DNA of 64,000 bases from Paenibacillus lycopersici. GTDB taxonomy: Bacteria; Bacillota; Bacilli; Paenibacillales; Paenibacillaceae. Positions 17,755 through 25,588 of the stretch are shown here, one piece after another (positions within the stretch are counted from its first letter, which is position 1; the number at the start of each line of letters is the position of its first letter). A program made the position numbers and the translations under genes. The notes below the pieces were generated by a model. It saw nothing but the letters and a program-made list of their open reading frames with translations, searched no databases and had not been told where the DNA came from. The DNA lies in contig NZ_CP048209.1 in the NCBI RefSeq assembly GCF_010119935.1, forward strand, positions 1 to 64,000, read 5' to 3'.

Positions 17755-18597
17755 TTATCTTACGCCCGCGAACGCTTCCCAGCATGCATCCAGCGCGGCC
17801 GGATCGGGCTCGCCGCAGAAGACCGCGATCCGATAGCGCGCGGTTTCGGTCCGGCCCGCCGCCAGCTGCCAAGGCCCCGCAATGCACCGGCTCGGCGAAA
17901 TGCCCAGCTGGCCGTCGACGCGCCATGGCACGGGATGCCCGGCATTGCCCGGATGATCCATATACGCCAGACCGGCCTGATCCGCCCTGCCTTCGACCGG
18001 CATGCAGCAGGCGACCCAGCGCGCGCGCCGTCCTTCCGCTTCGCCGCCCGCCTGGCCTTCGCTGTTCAGCGCCTGGCCGCCGAGCTCGTCCCGGTACGGC
18101 ATCCGCAAGAACAGCCCGCCATAGGCGTATTGGCCGAAGGTAAGATCGATCATCGCGGTCAGCGACCAACGCAAATCAAGATTGTAGCTGTCCCCTTGAT
18201 CCTGAAGCTCCCACTGCTGCAATTCCGTCAGCATCGGCCTGCCTTCCGGGTCCAGGTAGACGGTCTCCGCTTCCCAGGCAGCGCGGCGTCCGTCGATGAC
18301 GGCGGGCTTCAGCGGCAGCGGGCGGAAGCTGCCGTCCTTCGGGTCGTTCGTCAGGCCTTCCGTCCAGAAGCCGACGCCGTTCACATCGTTCAGCCCGATG
18401 TAGATCCCGTGCTGCCACGGATGGTGGGCCGGAACGTCCTCCGTGAGCACGCCGTTGCCGTCCGGCGCCAGCAGCGGATGGATGTAAGGCCGCTTGCCGG
18501 CGGGAGCGTGCTGCTCTAGCATCGGGACCGTCTCCTCGCCGCGATAAATCCGTAGGCGCGCTGCCGTCTGCTCCGCTCTTAATCGGGATGTCTGCAT
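17755..18597 (-). CDS. DUF6807 (PmoA-like) family protein
   Basis: 280 residues. The sequence is rich in short beta strands and has conserved segments of the family: RPYIHPL, HHPWQHGIYIGLNDVNGVGFW, GLFLRMPYRD and YMDHPGN. The family was historically labelled methane-oxygenase PmoA but is found in carbohydrate loci, next to Gfo/Idh/MocA enzymes, as here. The reaction is not known. AAGGAGG lies 6-7 bases before the ATG. The gap to the upstream gene is 20 bp, so translation and regulation are shared. Confidence 0.88.
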   Translation of the reverse strand: MQTSRLRAEQTAARLRIYRGEETVPMLEQHAPAGKRPYIHPLLAPDGNGVLTEDVPAHHPWQHGIYIGLNDVNGVGFWTEGLTNDPKDGSFRPLPLKPAVIDGRRAAWEAETVYLDPEGRPMLTELQQWELQDQGDSYNLDLRWSLTAMIDLTFGQYAYGGLFLRMPYRDELGGQALNSEGQAGGEAEGRRARWVACCMPVEGRADQAGLAYMDHPGNAGHPVPWRVDGQLGISPSRCIAGPWQLAAGRTETARYRIAVFCGEPDPAALDACWEAFAGVR

Positions 18598-18617
18598 CGC
18601 CGGTCCTCCTTCATCGT

Positions 18618-19721
18618 CTAGCGAAATTTCGGCAGCTTGACCTGCTCGCCGCCGCGCATCGCCGATTCATGCGCGCAGATGCCGGCACACGTCCAGTTCG
18701 CCGATGTGTACACGTCGGGGAATGCCGGGCGGCTCTCGACGATGCTCATGATGAACTCATGGGCCAAGTGCGGGTGCGACCCGCCGTGTCCGCTGCCTTG
18801 CGTAAAGGACAGGTGAACGTTCCCGGCCGAGTCATAGACGCCCTCGGTCGTATATTTGCGTATTCCTTCCGGAAGCAGATGCGCGTAATCGGGCACTTCC
18901 ACCCGCTCGGCCTTCTCGCCCGTGAAGATGACCGGCGATTCGCCCTCCAGCTGCTGCCATTCGAAGCTCATCCGATCCGCGTACACGTCGAAGCTCTCCA
19001 CGTATTCGCGCGACGTCTCGAACAGGGAACGCGTCACTTCCATCGCCAGGTTCGAGTCGCGCAGCCGGAACAGCGCGGACTCGACGGCGAACGGGGAGCC
19101 GTACTTCTCCGTCAGCCTGTCCGCGATGCGTCCCGATCCGAGACAAGATACGAAGTCGGCTTCCCGCTCGGCCAGCGCCAGCAGCGGACTGACCGCGTGC
19201 GTCGCGTAATGCATCGGCGGCAGCCCTTCCCAATAGCCGGGCCAGCCGGCCATTTCCTGCTGATGCGCCCCGCGCAGAAACTGGATGCGCCCCAGCTTGC
19301 CGGCATCGCGCAGCCCCTTGACGTACAGAAACTCGCGCGTGTAGACGCAGGTTTCCATCATCATGTAATTCTTGCCCGATTGCTCCTGCGCTTCGACGAT
19401 CCGGCGGCACTCCTCCACGGTCGTCGCCATCGGCACGGTGCACGCGACATGCTTGCCCGCGCGAAGCGCCTTGATGCTTTGCTCCGCGTGATTCGGAATC
19501 GGGGAGTTGATATGAACGGCGTCGATGTTCCCGTCCTTCAGCATCTCGTCGAAGTCGGAATAGCGGACGGCAATGCCGAAATGGTCGCCGATCTGATTTA
19601 ACTTCTCCGTCGTTCGCTGGCAGATGGCGTACATCTCGGTATGCGGATGGTTCTGATAGATCGGAATGAATTCGGCGCCGAAGCCCAGTCCGACGATCGC
19701 AACGTGAATTTTACGGCTCAT
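18618..19721 (-). CDS. Gfo/Idh/MocA family oxidoreductase
   Basis: About 367 residues. The N-terminal nucleotide fold VAIVGLGFGAEFIP (residues ~6-19) is followed by the family motif around residue 95, where HVACTVPMATT stands for the usual EKP segment with Thr-Val-Pro in place of Glu-Lys-Pro. The C-terminal alpha/beta domain carries GSGHGGSHPHLAHEF. Members oxidise or reduce sugars with NAD(P). The ATG at 19721 is 9 bases after AAGGAGG; an earlier ATG at 19730 abuts that site. It heads the operon and faces the XylR-like regulator, which likely controls it. Confidence 0.92.
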   Translation of the reverse strand: MSRKIHVAIVGLGFGAEFIPIYQNHPHTEMYAICQRTTEKLNQIGDHFGIAVRYSDFDEMLKDGNIDAVHINSPIPNHAEQSIKALRAGKHVACTVPMATTVEECRRIVEAQEQSGKNYMMMETCVYTREFLYVKGLRDAGKLGRIQFLRGAHQQEMAGWPGYWEGLPPMHYATHAVSPLLALAEREADFVSCLGSGRIADRLTEKYGSPFAVESALFRLRDSNLAMEVTRSLFETSREYVESFDVYADRMSFEWQQLEGESPVIFTGEKAERVEVPDYAHLLPEGIRKYTTEGVYDSAGNVHLSFTQGSGHGGSHPHLAHEFIMSIVESRPAFPDVYTSANWTCAGICAHESAMRGGEQVKLPKFR

Positions 19722-19734
19722 TCGGTTCATCCTC

Positions 19735-19750
19735 CTTGTAAGCGCTCTTA
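19735..19750. promoter_or_regulatory. Possible LacI/CcpA-type half-conserved operator
   Basis: TTGTAAGCGCTCTTAA carries the AAGCGCT core typical of CcpA and LacI-family sites, with two departures from the cre consensus. It lies directly upstream of the Gfo/Idh/MocA ribosome site. It could serve CcpA or the divergent regulator. Confidence 0.35.
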
Positions 19751-19863
19751 ATAACTATTACTCTATGCTTAACGGACAGGAATGTCGATGCGATTATTTG
19801 TTTCGGAAATGAGATTTTTCACATCGGATATGCACTTATACGGGGTTGTAAGGAGCTGAACGA

Positions 19864-21039
19864 ATGCGTTTATTCACGCCGTCGAAACGCAAGCAGGTCG
19901 CCTTGTTGATCGAGACGTCCAACGAATACGCGCGCGGCCTGCTGAGCGGCGTCAACGCCTATCTCCGCGAGCATGCGTCCTGGTCGGTGTCGCTGGGCGA
20001 ATACGGCCGGAACCATATCGATCTGACGTGGCTGAACGATTGGCACGGCGACGGCATTATCGCCCGGATCGAGAACGAGCATACGGCGCGCTTCATTCGG
20101 GAATCCGGCCTGCCGGCCATCGACCTCAGCGCGTCCCGACGGCTCCCTTCGCTGCCCTGCGTGGAAACGAACGACCGCTCCATCGCGATCATGGCGGCCG
20201 ATCATTACCTGGAGCGCGGCTTCAAGCATTTCGGGTTCTACGGGGATTCCCGCTTCCAATGGTCGACGTATCGCGGAACGTTCTTCCAGGACTACCTTCG
20301 CTCGAAGGGCTTCGGCTGCCACAGCTACGACACCCCGTCCGACGCCCTGCACGAGCAGCCGCCGCATGCCGGCAAGGACGCGTTCTTCCAATGGCTGCGC
20401 GGGCTGCCGAAGCCGATCGGCATCATGGCATGCTACGACATCCGGGGCCAGCAGCTGCTGGAAGCCTGCCGGCTTGCGGGGATCGCGGTTCCGGACGAGG
20501 TGGCCGTCATCGGCGTCGACAACGATGCGCTCTTGTGCGAGCTGTCGAATCCGCCGTTATCGAGCATTCAGACCAACGCGCTGAAGACGGGCTACCGCGC
20601 GGCGGAGCTGCTCGACCGCATGATGGCGGGCGAGGCGCCGGGCAGCCTGATCGAGCTGATCGAGCCGATCCGCATTCAAGTGCGGCTCTCGTCGGACGTG
20701 CTGGCCGTGGAGGACAAGATCGTATCCGACGCCATCCGGTTCATCCGCAATCACGCGCACGAGGATATCCAGGTGCAGGACCTGCTCGGCCATTTCGGGA
20801 TTTCGCGCAGGGTGCTGGAAAGCCGGTTCCAGAAGGCGCTCGGCCGCACGCCCCACGATGAGATCCTGTCCGTGAAGCTGAAGCTGGTCAAGCGGCTGCT
20901 GGAAGAGACCAAGCTCCCCCTGGCCGCCATCGCCGAACGCGCCGGATTCAAGCATACGGAATATATGAGCGTGGCGTTCATGCGCGAGACCGGCATCCGT
21001 CCGGGGCGGTACCGGAAGAACAAGAGCTTCCTGCAATAA
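19864..21039 (+). CDS. XylR-like transcriptional regulator (sugar-binding domain plus AraC HTH)
   Basis: 391 residues. The first ~275 form a LacI/periplasmic-type sugar-binding fold (QVALLIETSNEYARGLLSGV, in parts) and contain no N-terminal HTH. The C-terminal ~100 carry two AraC helix-turn-helix motifs (VQDLLGHFGISRRVLESRF and LAAIAERAGFKHTEYMSVAF) ending in RPGRYRK. This is the architecture of E. coli XylR. It is divergent from the Gfo/Idh/MocA operon, so it probably activates that operon in response to its sugar. AAGGAG is 8 bases before the ATG. Its 3' end overlaps the convergent dehydrogenase gene by 62 bp. Confidence 0.92.
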   Translation: MRLFTPSKRKQVALLIETSNEYARGLLSGVNAYLREHASWSVSLGEYGRNHIDLTWLNDWHGDGIIARIENEHTARFIRESGLPAIDLSASRRLPSLPCVETNDRSIAIMAADHYLERGFKHFGFYGDSRFQWSTYRGTFFQDYLRSKGFGCHSYDTPSDALHEQPPHAGKDAFFQWLRGLPKPIGIMACYDIRGQQLLEACRLAGIAVPDEVAVIGVDNDALLCELSNPPLSSIQTNALKTGYRAAELLDRMMAGEAPGSLIELIEPIRIQVRLSSDVLAVEDKIVSDAIRFIRNHAHEDIQVQDLLGHFGISRRVLESRFQKALGRTPHDEILSVKLKLVKRLLEETKLPLAAIAERAGFKHTEYMSVAFMRETGIRPGRYRKNKSFLQ

Positions 21040-22000
21040 TGGAATGATCGACAGGCAGCCGTGCCGCGACATGGCCCAGCATATCCACCGCCATGCGCTC
21101 GAGCGTGTAGCTCGGCCGGAAGCCCCATTCCTGCCGGGCGGCGGTAATGTCGAGCCGATCCGGCCAGCTCTCCGCGATCTGCTGCCGAACCGGATCGACT
21201 TGATAGGTCAACCGGAAATCCGGAATCGACCTGCGAATCTCGGCGGCCAGCAGCTCCGGGTCGAAGCTCATCGCGGATACGTTGTAGGCATTGCGGTTGA
21301 CCAGCTTCGCCGGATCGGCCTCCATGAGCGCGATGATCGCATCGATTGCATCCGGCATATACATCATGTCCATGAACGTTCCTTGCCCGATGTAGGAGGT
21401 ATACGCGCGCGAACGGACCGCTTCGAAGAACATTTCCACCGCGTAGTCGGTCGTGCCGCCGCCCGGCGGGGTCAGGTACGAGATCAGGCCGGGGAAGCGC
21501 AGCCCGCGCGTATCGACGCCGAATCTCGCGTAGTAATAGTCGCACAGCAGCTCCCCGGCCACTTTGTTGATGCCGTACATGGTCACGGGGCGCTGAACGG
21601 TCACCTGCGGCGTGGAATCCTTCGGAGAAGCGGGACCGAACACGCCGATCGAGCTCGGGGCGAAGAATTGACATTGCAGCTCCTTGGCCGTCTCGAGCGC
21701 ATTGATGAGTCCGCCCATATTCAGGTGCCAGGCGAACAGCGGACTCTTCTCGGCCGTCGCCGACAAGAGCGCCGCCAAATGGATGATCGTATCGACTTTG
21801 TACTTGCCGGCGACGTCGTGCAGCGCGCGCTGGTCGTTCACGTCGAGCGTTTCGAACGGCCCTTCCTCTTGCTCCAGGCCGCTGCCGCCCGGCTTAATAT
21901 CGGTTGCGACGACATGACGTGCACCGTAGATCTTCCGCAGCCTCGTCGTCAGCTCGCTCCCGATTTGACCGGACGAACCGGTGATCAGAATCGTTTTCAT
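20978..22000 (-). CDS. NAD-dependent epimerase-type L-threonine 3-dehydrogenase
   Basis: 340-residue extended SDR. Visible are the N-terminal ITGSSGQIGSELTT (residues ~5-18), the catalytic YGINKVAGE (YxxxK) and the long C-terminal lobe. Together with the kbl gene 36 bp upstream it fits the short-chain threonine dehydrogenase that makes 2-amino-3-ketobutyrate from threonine. The last ~20 residues (from about VDHSIIAG) look like an unconserved tail that reads into the opposite regulator gene. AGGAGGATCC precedes the ATG. A UDP-glucose epimerase-like role cannot be fully excluded, but the neighbour argues for threonine. Confidence 0.88.
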   Translation of the reverse strand: MKTILITGSSGQIGSELTTRLRKIYGARHVVATDIKPGGSGLEQEEGPFETLDVNDQRALHDVAGKYKVDTIIHLAALLSATAEKSPLFAWHLNMGGLINALETAKELQCQFFAPSSIGVFGPASPKDSTPQVTVQRPVTMYGINKVAGELLCDYYYARFGVDTRGLRFPGLISYLTPPGGGTTDYAVEMFFEAVRSRAYTSYIGQGTFMDMMYMPDAIDAIIALMEADPAKLVNRNAYNVSAMSFDPELLAAEIRRSIPDFRLTYQVDPVRQQIAESWPDRLDITAARQEWGFRPSYTLERMAVDMLGHVAARLPVDHSIIAGSSCSSGTAPDGCRSRA

Positions 22001-22036
22001 GTTCGGATCCTCCTCCAGTCAATGACAATGCCGGAT

Positions 22037-23230
22037 TTATTCCTTCAGCCCCATCCGCTTCTTCACGTTCTCGTAGATGCCCAGCGCCTCGTCCAGCATG
22101 GCGGTCGTATGCGCGGCGGTCGGCATGTTCCGGATTCGGCCAAGTCCCTTCGGTACGGTCGGGAAGACGATCGCTTTGGCGTATACGCCTTCTTCCCGCA
22201 GCTCGCGGCTGAACTGCTGGGTCAGCTTCTCTTCCCCGATGATGCACGGAATGATCGGCGTCTCGGTAGGTCCGGTGCGGAAGCCGATTCGTTCCAGGCC
22301 TTGACGAAAATACGCGGCGTTATGCCACAGTCTCTCCTGCAGCTCCGCGCTGCCTGTCAATATGTCAAGCGCGGCGACGCATGCGGCGGCAATGGCCGGC
22401 GGCGCGGCGGTCGAGAACAGGAACGGCCGGCTTCTCGCCTTCAGCCACTCGATCAGCTCCCGTCTCCCCGCGACGTAACCGCCGACAACGCCGATTGCCT
22501 TGGACAAGGTGCCGATCTGGAAGTCGACCCGGTCGGATAAGCCGAAATGCTTGACCGTGCCGGCCCCCTTGCCGAGCACGCCGGACCCGTGCGCATCGTC
22601 GACATACGTGATCAAATCGTATCGTTCGGCGATGTCGACGATAGCCGGCAGCTTCGCGATATCGCCGTCCATCGAGAACACGCCATCGGTGATGACCATG
22701 ATTTTGGCGTATTGGCCGGACTCCTTCGCGGCCTTGGCCTGTCGTTCCAGATTCTCCATGTCCGAATGCTTGTAGCGAATAACCTTCGCCCTGGACAAGC
22801 GGCACCCGTCGATGATGGAGGCATGGTTAAGCTCATCGGAGAGAATGGCATCGCCCGCATCCATAACGGCGGATATCGCGGCCATATTACAGTTGAAGCC
22901 CGATTGATACGCGATGGCTGCCTCGGTCTGCTTGAAGCGCGCCAGCTTCTCCTCCAGCTCCTCGTGGACATCCATCGTGCCGTTGATCGTGCGCACCGCG
23001 CCGGCGCCGACCCCGTATTGGCGGAGCGCCCGCTCGGCGGCCGCAATCAGGCGTTCGTCGCCGGCCAAGCCCAAATAATTATTTGAAGACAAGTTGATCA
23101 GCGGCCGGTTCTTGATCTGAATCATCGGACCGTTGCCGCCCTGAAGCGCGTCGATCTCGTTATAAAGTCCGTTCTGCTTCAACTCTTCCAGACTGCTGCG
23201 CAAAAACAACGACAATGATGGACTGGACAT
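22037..23230 (-). CDS. kbl: Glycine C-acetyltransferase (2-amino-3-ketobutyrate CoA ligase)
   Basis: About 397 residues of the alpha-oxoamine synthase, PLP fold-type I group. It cleaves 2-amino-3-ketobutyrate with CoA into glycine and acetyl-CoA. Landmarks are [49 protein letters not shown] and the PLP lysine in [12 protein letters not shown]. The related 8-amino-7-oxononanoate synthase is the main alternative; the adjacent threonine dehydrogenase favours Kbl. The ATG at 23230 is 8 bases after AAAGGAG; the ATG two codons upstream is too close. A strong promoter and operator lie upstream. Confidence 0.93.
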   Translation of the reverse strand: MSSPSLSLFLRSSLEELKQNGLYNEIDALQGGNGPMIQIKNRPLINLSSNNYLGLAGDERLIAAAERALRQYGVGAGAVRTINGTMDVHEELEEKLARFKQTEAAIAYQSGFNCNMAAISAVMDAGDAILSDELNHASIIDGCRLSRAKVIRYKHSDMENLERQAKAAKESGQYAKIMVITDGVFSMDGDIAKLPAIVDIAERYDLITYVDDAHGSGVLGKGAGTVKHFGLSDRVDFQIGTLSKAIGVVGGYVAGRRELIEWLKARSRPFLFSTAAPPAIAAACVAALDILTGSAELQERLWHNAAYFRQGLERIGFRTGPTETPIIPCIIGEEKLTQQFSRELREEGVYAKAIVFPTVPKGLGRIRNMPTAAHTTAMLDEALGIYENVKKRMGLKE

Positions 23231-23269
23231 GGTCATTTCTCCTTTGGCCTTCCGTTATAGTTATTTTAT

Positions 23270-23298
23270 ATTATACATATGTGCGATATAACGCACAA
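23270..23298 (-). promoter_or_regulatory. kbl promoter with overlapping palindromic operator
   Basis: On the minus strand TTGTGC (23293-23298) and TATAAT (23270-23275) are exactly 17 bases apart, a good sigma-A promoter. The palindrome TGTGCGATATAACGCACA (23280-23297, 6-bp arms TGTGCG/CGCACA) covers the -35 box and spacer. A repressor bound there would block kbl-tdh. The divergent XRE-cupin protein is the obvious candidate. Confidence 0.7.
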
Positions 23299-23304
23299 TG
23301 CATT

Positions 23305-23334
23305 TTCGACTTTTCATCTGCCATCGGCTACAAT
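23305..23334 (+). promoter_or_regulatory. Promoter of the XRE-cupin regulator
   Basis: TTCGAC (23305-23310) and TACAAT (23329-23334) are separated by 18 bases. Transcription would begin near 23341, leaving a ~25-base leader before the ATG at 23366. Confidence 0.55.
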
Positions 23335-23365
23335 GTTGTATAACAGACCGGTACAGGAGGCGCGA

Positions 23366-23917
23366 ATGGAACAGATTCATATCAAGCTAGGCAAGAACCT
23401 GAAGGGCGTCCGTCAGGCGCGGGGGCTGAGCCTGGACAAGGTCGCCGAGCTGACCGGCGTCAGCAAAGCGATGCTCGGGCAGATCGAGCGCGGCGAGACG
23501 AGCCCCACGATCTCGACGATCTGGAAGATCGCCAACGGGCTGCGGTTGTCGTTCACTTCGCTGATCGAGAAGCCGCCTGCGGAGGTCGCGGTCATCGAGA
23601 GGCAGGACATCGAGCCGCTGCTCGAGGAAGACGGACGATTCCGCTCGTATCCGATGTTCCCTTTCGACCCGTCCAAAAAATTCGAGGTGTACGCGGTCGA
23701 GATGGACGAGGGCTCCACCCATGTATCGGAGGCGCACAGCCCGGGCGTCGAGGAATATGTCATGGTGTCGTCCGGCTTGCTCGTGATCGACATCCAGGAC
23801 AATTCCTACCATGTCCCCGCAGGGGACGCGGTGCGGTTCGCGGCCGATCAGCCGCATATCTACCGGAACGCCGGCGAGGGCCTGCTGCGGTATCAAGCCA
23901 TCATTTATTATCCGTAA
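23366..23917 (+). CDS. XRE-family regulator with C-terminal cupin domain
   Basis: About 183 residues. The N-terminal lambda-repressor-type HTH spans ~9-63 (LSLDKVAELTGVSKAMLGQI). A small-molecule-binding cupin covers ~110-180 (HSPGVEEYVMVSSGLL, VPAGDAVRFAADQPHIYRN). This layout is common in regulators of amino-acid and polyamine catabolism that sense their pathway compound. The ATG at 23366 is preceded by AGGAGG at 7 bases. It faces kbl-tdh across a 135-bp gap carrying an 18-base palindrome, so control of threonine degradation is likely. Confidence 0.93.
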   Translation: MEQIHIKLGKNLKGVRQARGLSLDKVAELTGVSKAMLGQIERGETSPTISTIWKIANGLRLSFTSLIEKPPAEVAVIERQDIEPLLEEDGRFRSYPMFPFDPSKKFEVYAVEMDEGSTHVSEAHSPGVEEYVMVSSGLLVIDIQDNSYHVPAGDAVRFAADQPHIYRNAGEGLLRYQAIIYYP

Positions 23918-24012
23918 GCGTCCCTTCTTCCGTATGCTATGGCGCACACCATGCATCCGCGAAGGAAGTTCACATTTAAGCCTTCGATAATACGCAAATA
24001 CGCATGCTCCAA

Positions 24013-24055
24013 CAGCCCAAATCCCGGCATTCCGCCGGCATTGGGCTGTTTCTTG
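24013..24055 (+). terminator. Intrinsic terminator of the XRE-cupin gene
   Basis: CAGCCCAA (24013-24020) with inner CCGGC pairs with GCCGG and TTGGGCTG (24041-24048). TTTCTTGTT follows. Confidence 0.8.
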
Positions 24056-24154
24056 TTCCATGGGCCTTCGTCATCGGGAACGTCCTCGTCTGGTACGAAA
24101 GTATACCTTCCTCCTACACTAACGTCGACCGATAAGATTACTCCGTCGGCTGAC

Positions 24155-24213
24155 GTGACAGATCGTCACATCCTCTATACTTGCCTTAACGAACACGATT
24201 ACCGTTAAGGGGG
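24155..24213 (+). promoter_or_regulatory. Promoter, operator-like repeat and 5' hairpin of the secreted-protein operon
   Basis: TATACT (24176-24181) is a likely -10 box. GTGACA (24155-24160) could be a -35 box but at only 15 bases, a spacing that suggests activator help. GTGAC-N5-GTCAC (24155-24169) is operator-like. Immediately at the expected transcript start, CCTTAACG (24184-24191) pairs with CGTTAAGG (24203-24210). The second arm contains part of the AAGGGGG ribosome site of the first gene, so the site could be masked or the mRNA 5' end stabilised. Confidence 0.5.
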
Positions 24214-24221
24214 CCGCCGCA

Positions 24222-24698
24222 ATGAAACGAAAGACCATCCTGCTGCTTACCGCCGCGGCGGCTCTCTCGGCCATCCTGGCGACAAGCAGCGTATATGCGA
24301 AATCAGACATCGGCTCGCTTTTGCGCCATTGGTACGGGAATCGTTCGCAGCAAGTTATCGATCCGATGCACGCATCTGCCGCCGAGCAAAGGACGAAAGC
24401 CGCCGCGAAGCTGAACCAACGGTCGGAGGAACTGGCGAATGGTTCCCGGAGCGAGATTTCGAAGACGGCAAGAGCCCGTATCGACGAGTTAACGAAGCAA
24501 GTACAGGCTGCCGGAAATTCGTACATGGATCAAATCGGTGCCGCGAAGGACGGATTGACTGCAGGCCTCGACTTGCAGCATGAATTCGACAGCTACGTCG
24601 ATGACGCCGCCCGCACGAGCGCCGAAGAGCTTAATCAGCTTGCAGAGGACACGATCAACGAGTTAACGCAGCAATTAACCGCCGCACCCAACCATTAA
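24222..24698 (+). CDS. Secreted helical protein with mature N-terminal D-x-G-x-x-L-x-x-W-Y signature (first of three)
   Basis: 158 residues. It has a clear signal peptide with predicted cleavage after SSVYA (residue 26). The mature part starts KSDIGSLLRHWY and then is almost wholly charged amphipathic helix (coiled-coil-like, rich in Ala, Glu, Lys, Gln). There are no Cys, no LPXTG and no membrane anchor. The signature Asp +3, Gly +5, Leu +8, Trp +11, Tyr +12 is shared with the next two genes. I do not recognise the family. Its place in an operon with a signal peptidase suggests an exported structural or matrix component. The ribosome site AAGGGGG overlaps an mRNA hairpin arm. Confidence 0.8.
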   Translation: MKRKTILLLTAAAALSAILATSSVYAKSDIGSLLRHWYGNRSQQVIDPMHASAAEQRTKAAAKLNQRSEELANGSRSEISKTARARIDELTKQVQAAGNSYMDQIGAAKDGLTAGLDLQHEFDSYVDDAARTSAEELNQLAEDTINELTQQLTAAPNH

Positions 24699-24722
24699 CC
24701 AATCAAAGGAGAATGATGAACG

Positions 24723-25496
24723 ATGAAATTCATGAAAACGAAAGTAGCCGCAGGGGTAGTCGCAGTAGGTATGCTCGCATCGATGGGAACCGTATTCGCC
24801 GCAACGGATGCAGGCGGACAGCTCCACAACTGGTACGATAAAGCTTCGAGCACGATTAAAGGCGTTATTACGGGCGAATTCGCCACCTATAAATCGGGCA
24901 AGATCGACGAGCACAACGGGAAGGTCGCAACCGCGATCGGCAAGGCGCGCCAAGACATCCGCGACGCGGGCAACGCGCAGATCGCGAACGTAAAATCTTC
25001 CGTCACGAGCCAAACGGCCGCATACGGCAGCCAGCTCGATTCGGCGAAAGGCGCCATTCTGACAAGCATGCCTGCCGAGTTCGACGCGTTCGTATCGACA
25101 GAGAACACGAAAACCGACGGCGACGTCGCTAAAGCCGGCGCTCAAAACACGACGGATATCAATAACGCGATCAAGAACCACAAAGGCGTATACCTCGGCC
25201 GCCTCGACACGGAAACGGCTCCTACGGTCGACGCGAAGAAAGCCGAATTGAGATCGAAAATCGATCAAGTGAAGCAAGCGTTGAACGGTGCGCTGGAAGG
25301 CGAGAAAAACCAAGCCGCGATCGATCTCCAAAACCACCTGAAAGCCCAGCTGGACGCTCTTGAAACGCAGCTGGACGCACTGACGCAGGCCGGCGTGAAC
25401 GCCGCGATCGATGAGATCAATGCGAAAGGCCAAACGGTCCTGAACACTGCGCTGTCCGAGCTAGACAATATCGTCGCTAACGAAATCGATAACTAA
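24723..25496 (+). CDS. Secreted helical protein with the same signature (second of three), apolipoprotein-like repeats
   Basis: 257 residues. Signal peptide cleaved after GTVFA (residue 26); mature start ATDAGGQLHNWYDK with Asp +3, Gly +5, Leu +8, Trp +11, Tyr +12. The remaining ~215 residues look like one long amphipathic helix with loose 11-residue periodicity (GKVATAIGKARQDIRDAG and so on). They recall ATP-synthase b-type stalks or apolipoprotein helices in composition only. There are no Cys and no anchor. It lies 24 bp after the first gene with AAAGGAG before the ATG. It is probably the most abundant product, given its good ribosome site and regular codon use. A fibre or matrix role is inference. 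Confidence 0.82.
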   Translation: MKFMKTKVAAGVVAVGMLASMGTVFAATDAGGQLHNWYDKASSTIKGVITGEFATYKSGKIDEHNGKVATAIGKARQDIRDAGNAQIANVKSSVTSQTAAYGSQLDSAKGAILTSMPAEFDAFVSTENTKTDGDVAKAGAQNTTDINNAIKNHKGVYLGRLDTETAPTVDAKKAELRSKIDQVKQALNGALEGEKNQAAIDLQNHLKAQLDALETQLDALTQAGVNAAIDEINAKGQTVLNTALSELDNIVANEIDN

Positions 25497-25522
25497 GCCG
25501 TTCCAATAGACGACCTACGGAA

Positions 25523-25546
25523 GGAAGCCCTGGCAGCAGGGCTTCC
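25523..25546 (+). terminator. Intra-operon hairpin
   Basis: GGAAGCCCTG and CAGGGCTTCC form a 10-bp perfect stem with a 4-base loop. Only CCCTTAT follows, so it is likely a partial terminator or an mRNA-protecting hairpin. It would raise the first two products relative to the third gene and signal peptidase. Confidence 0.6.
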
Positions 25547-25588
25547 CCCTTATAGGTTCAAGAACGTGACAGAAAGGACCGATCCGGG

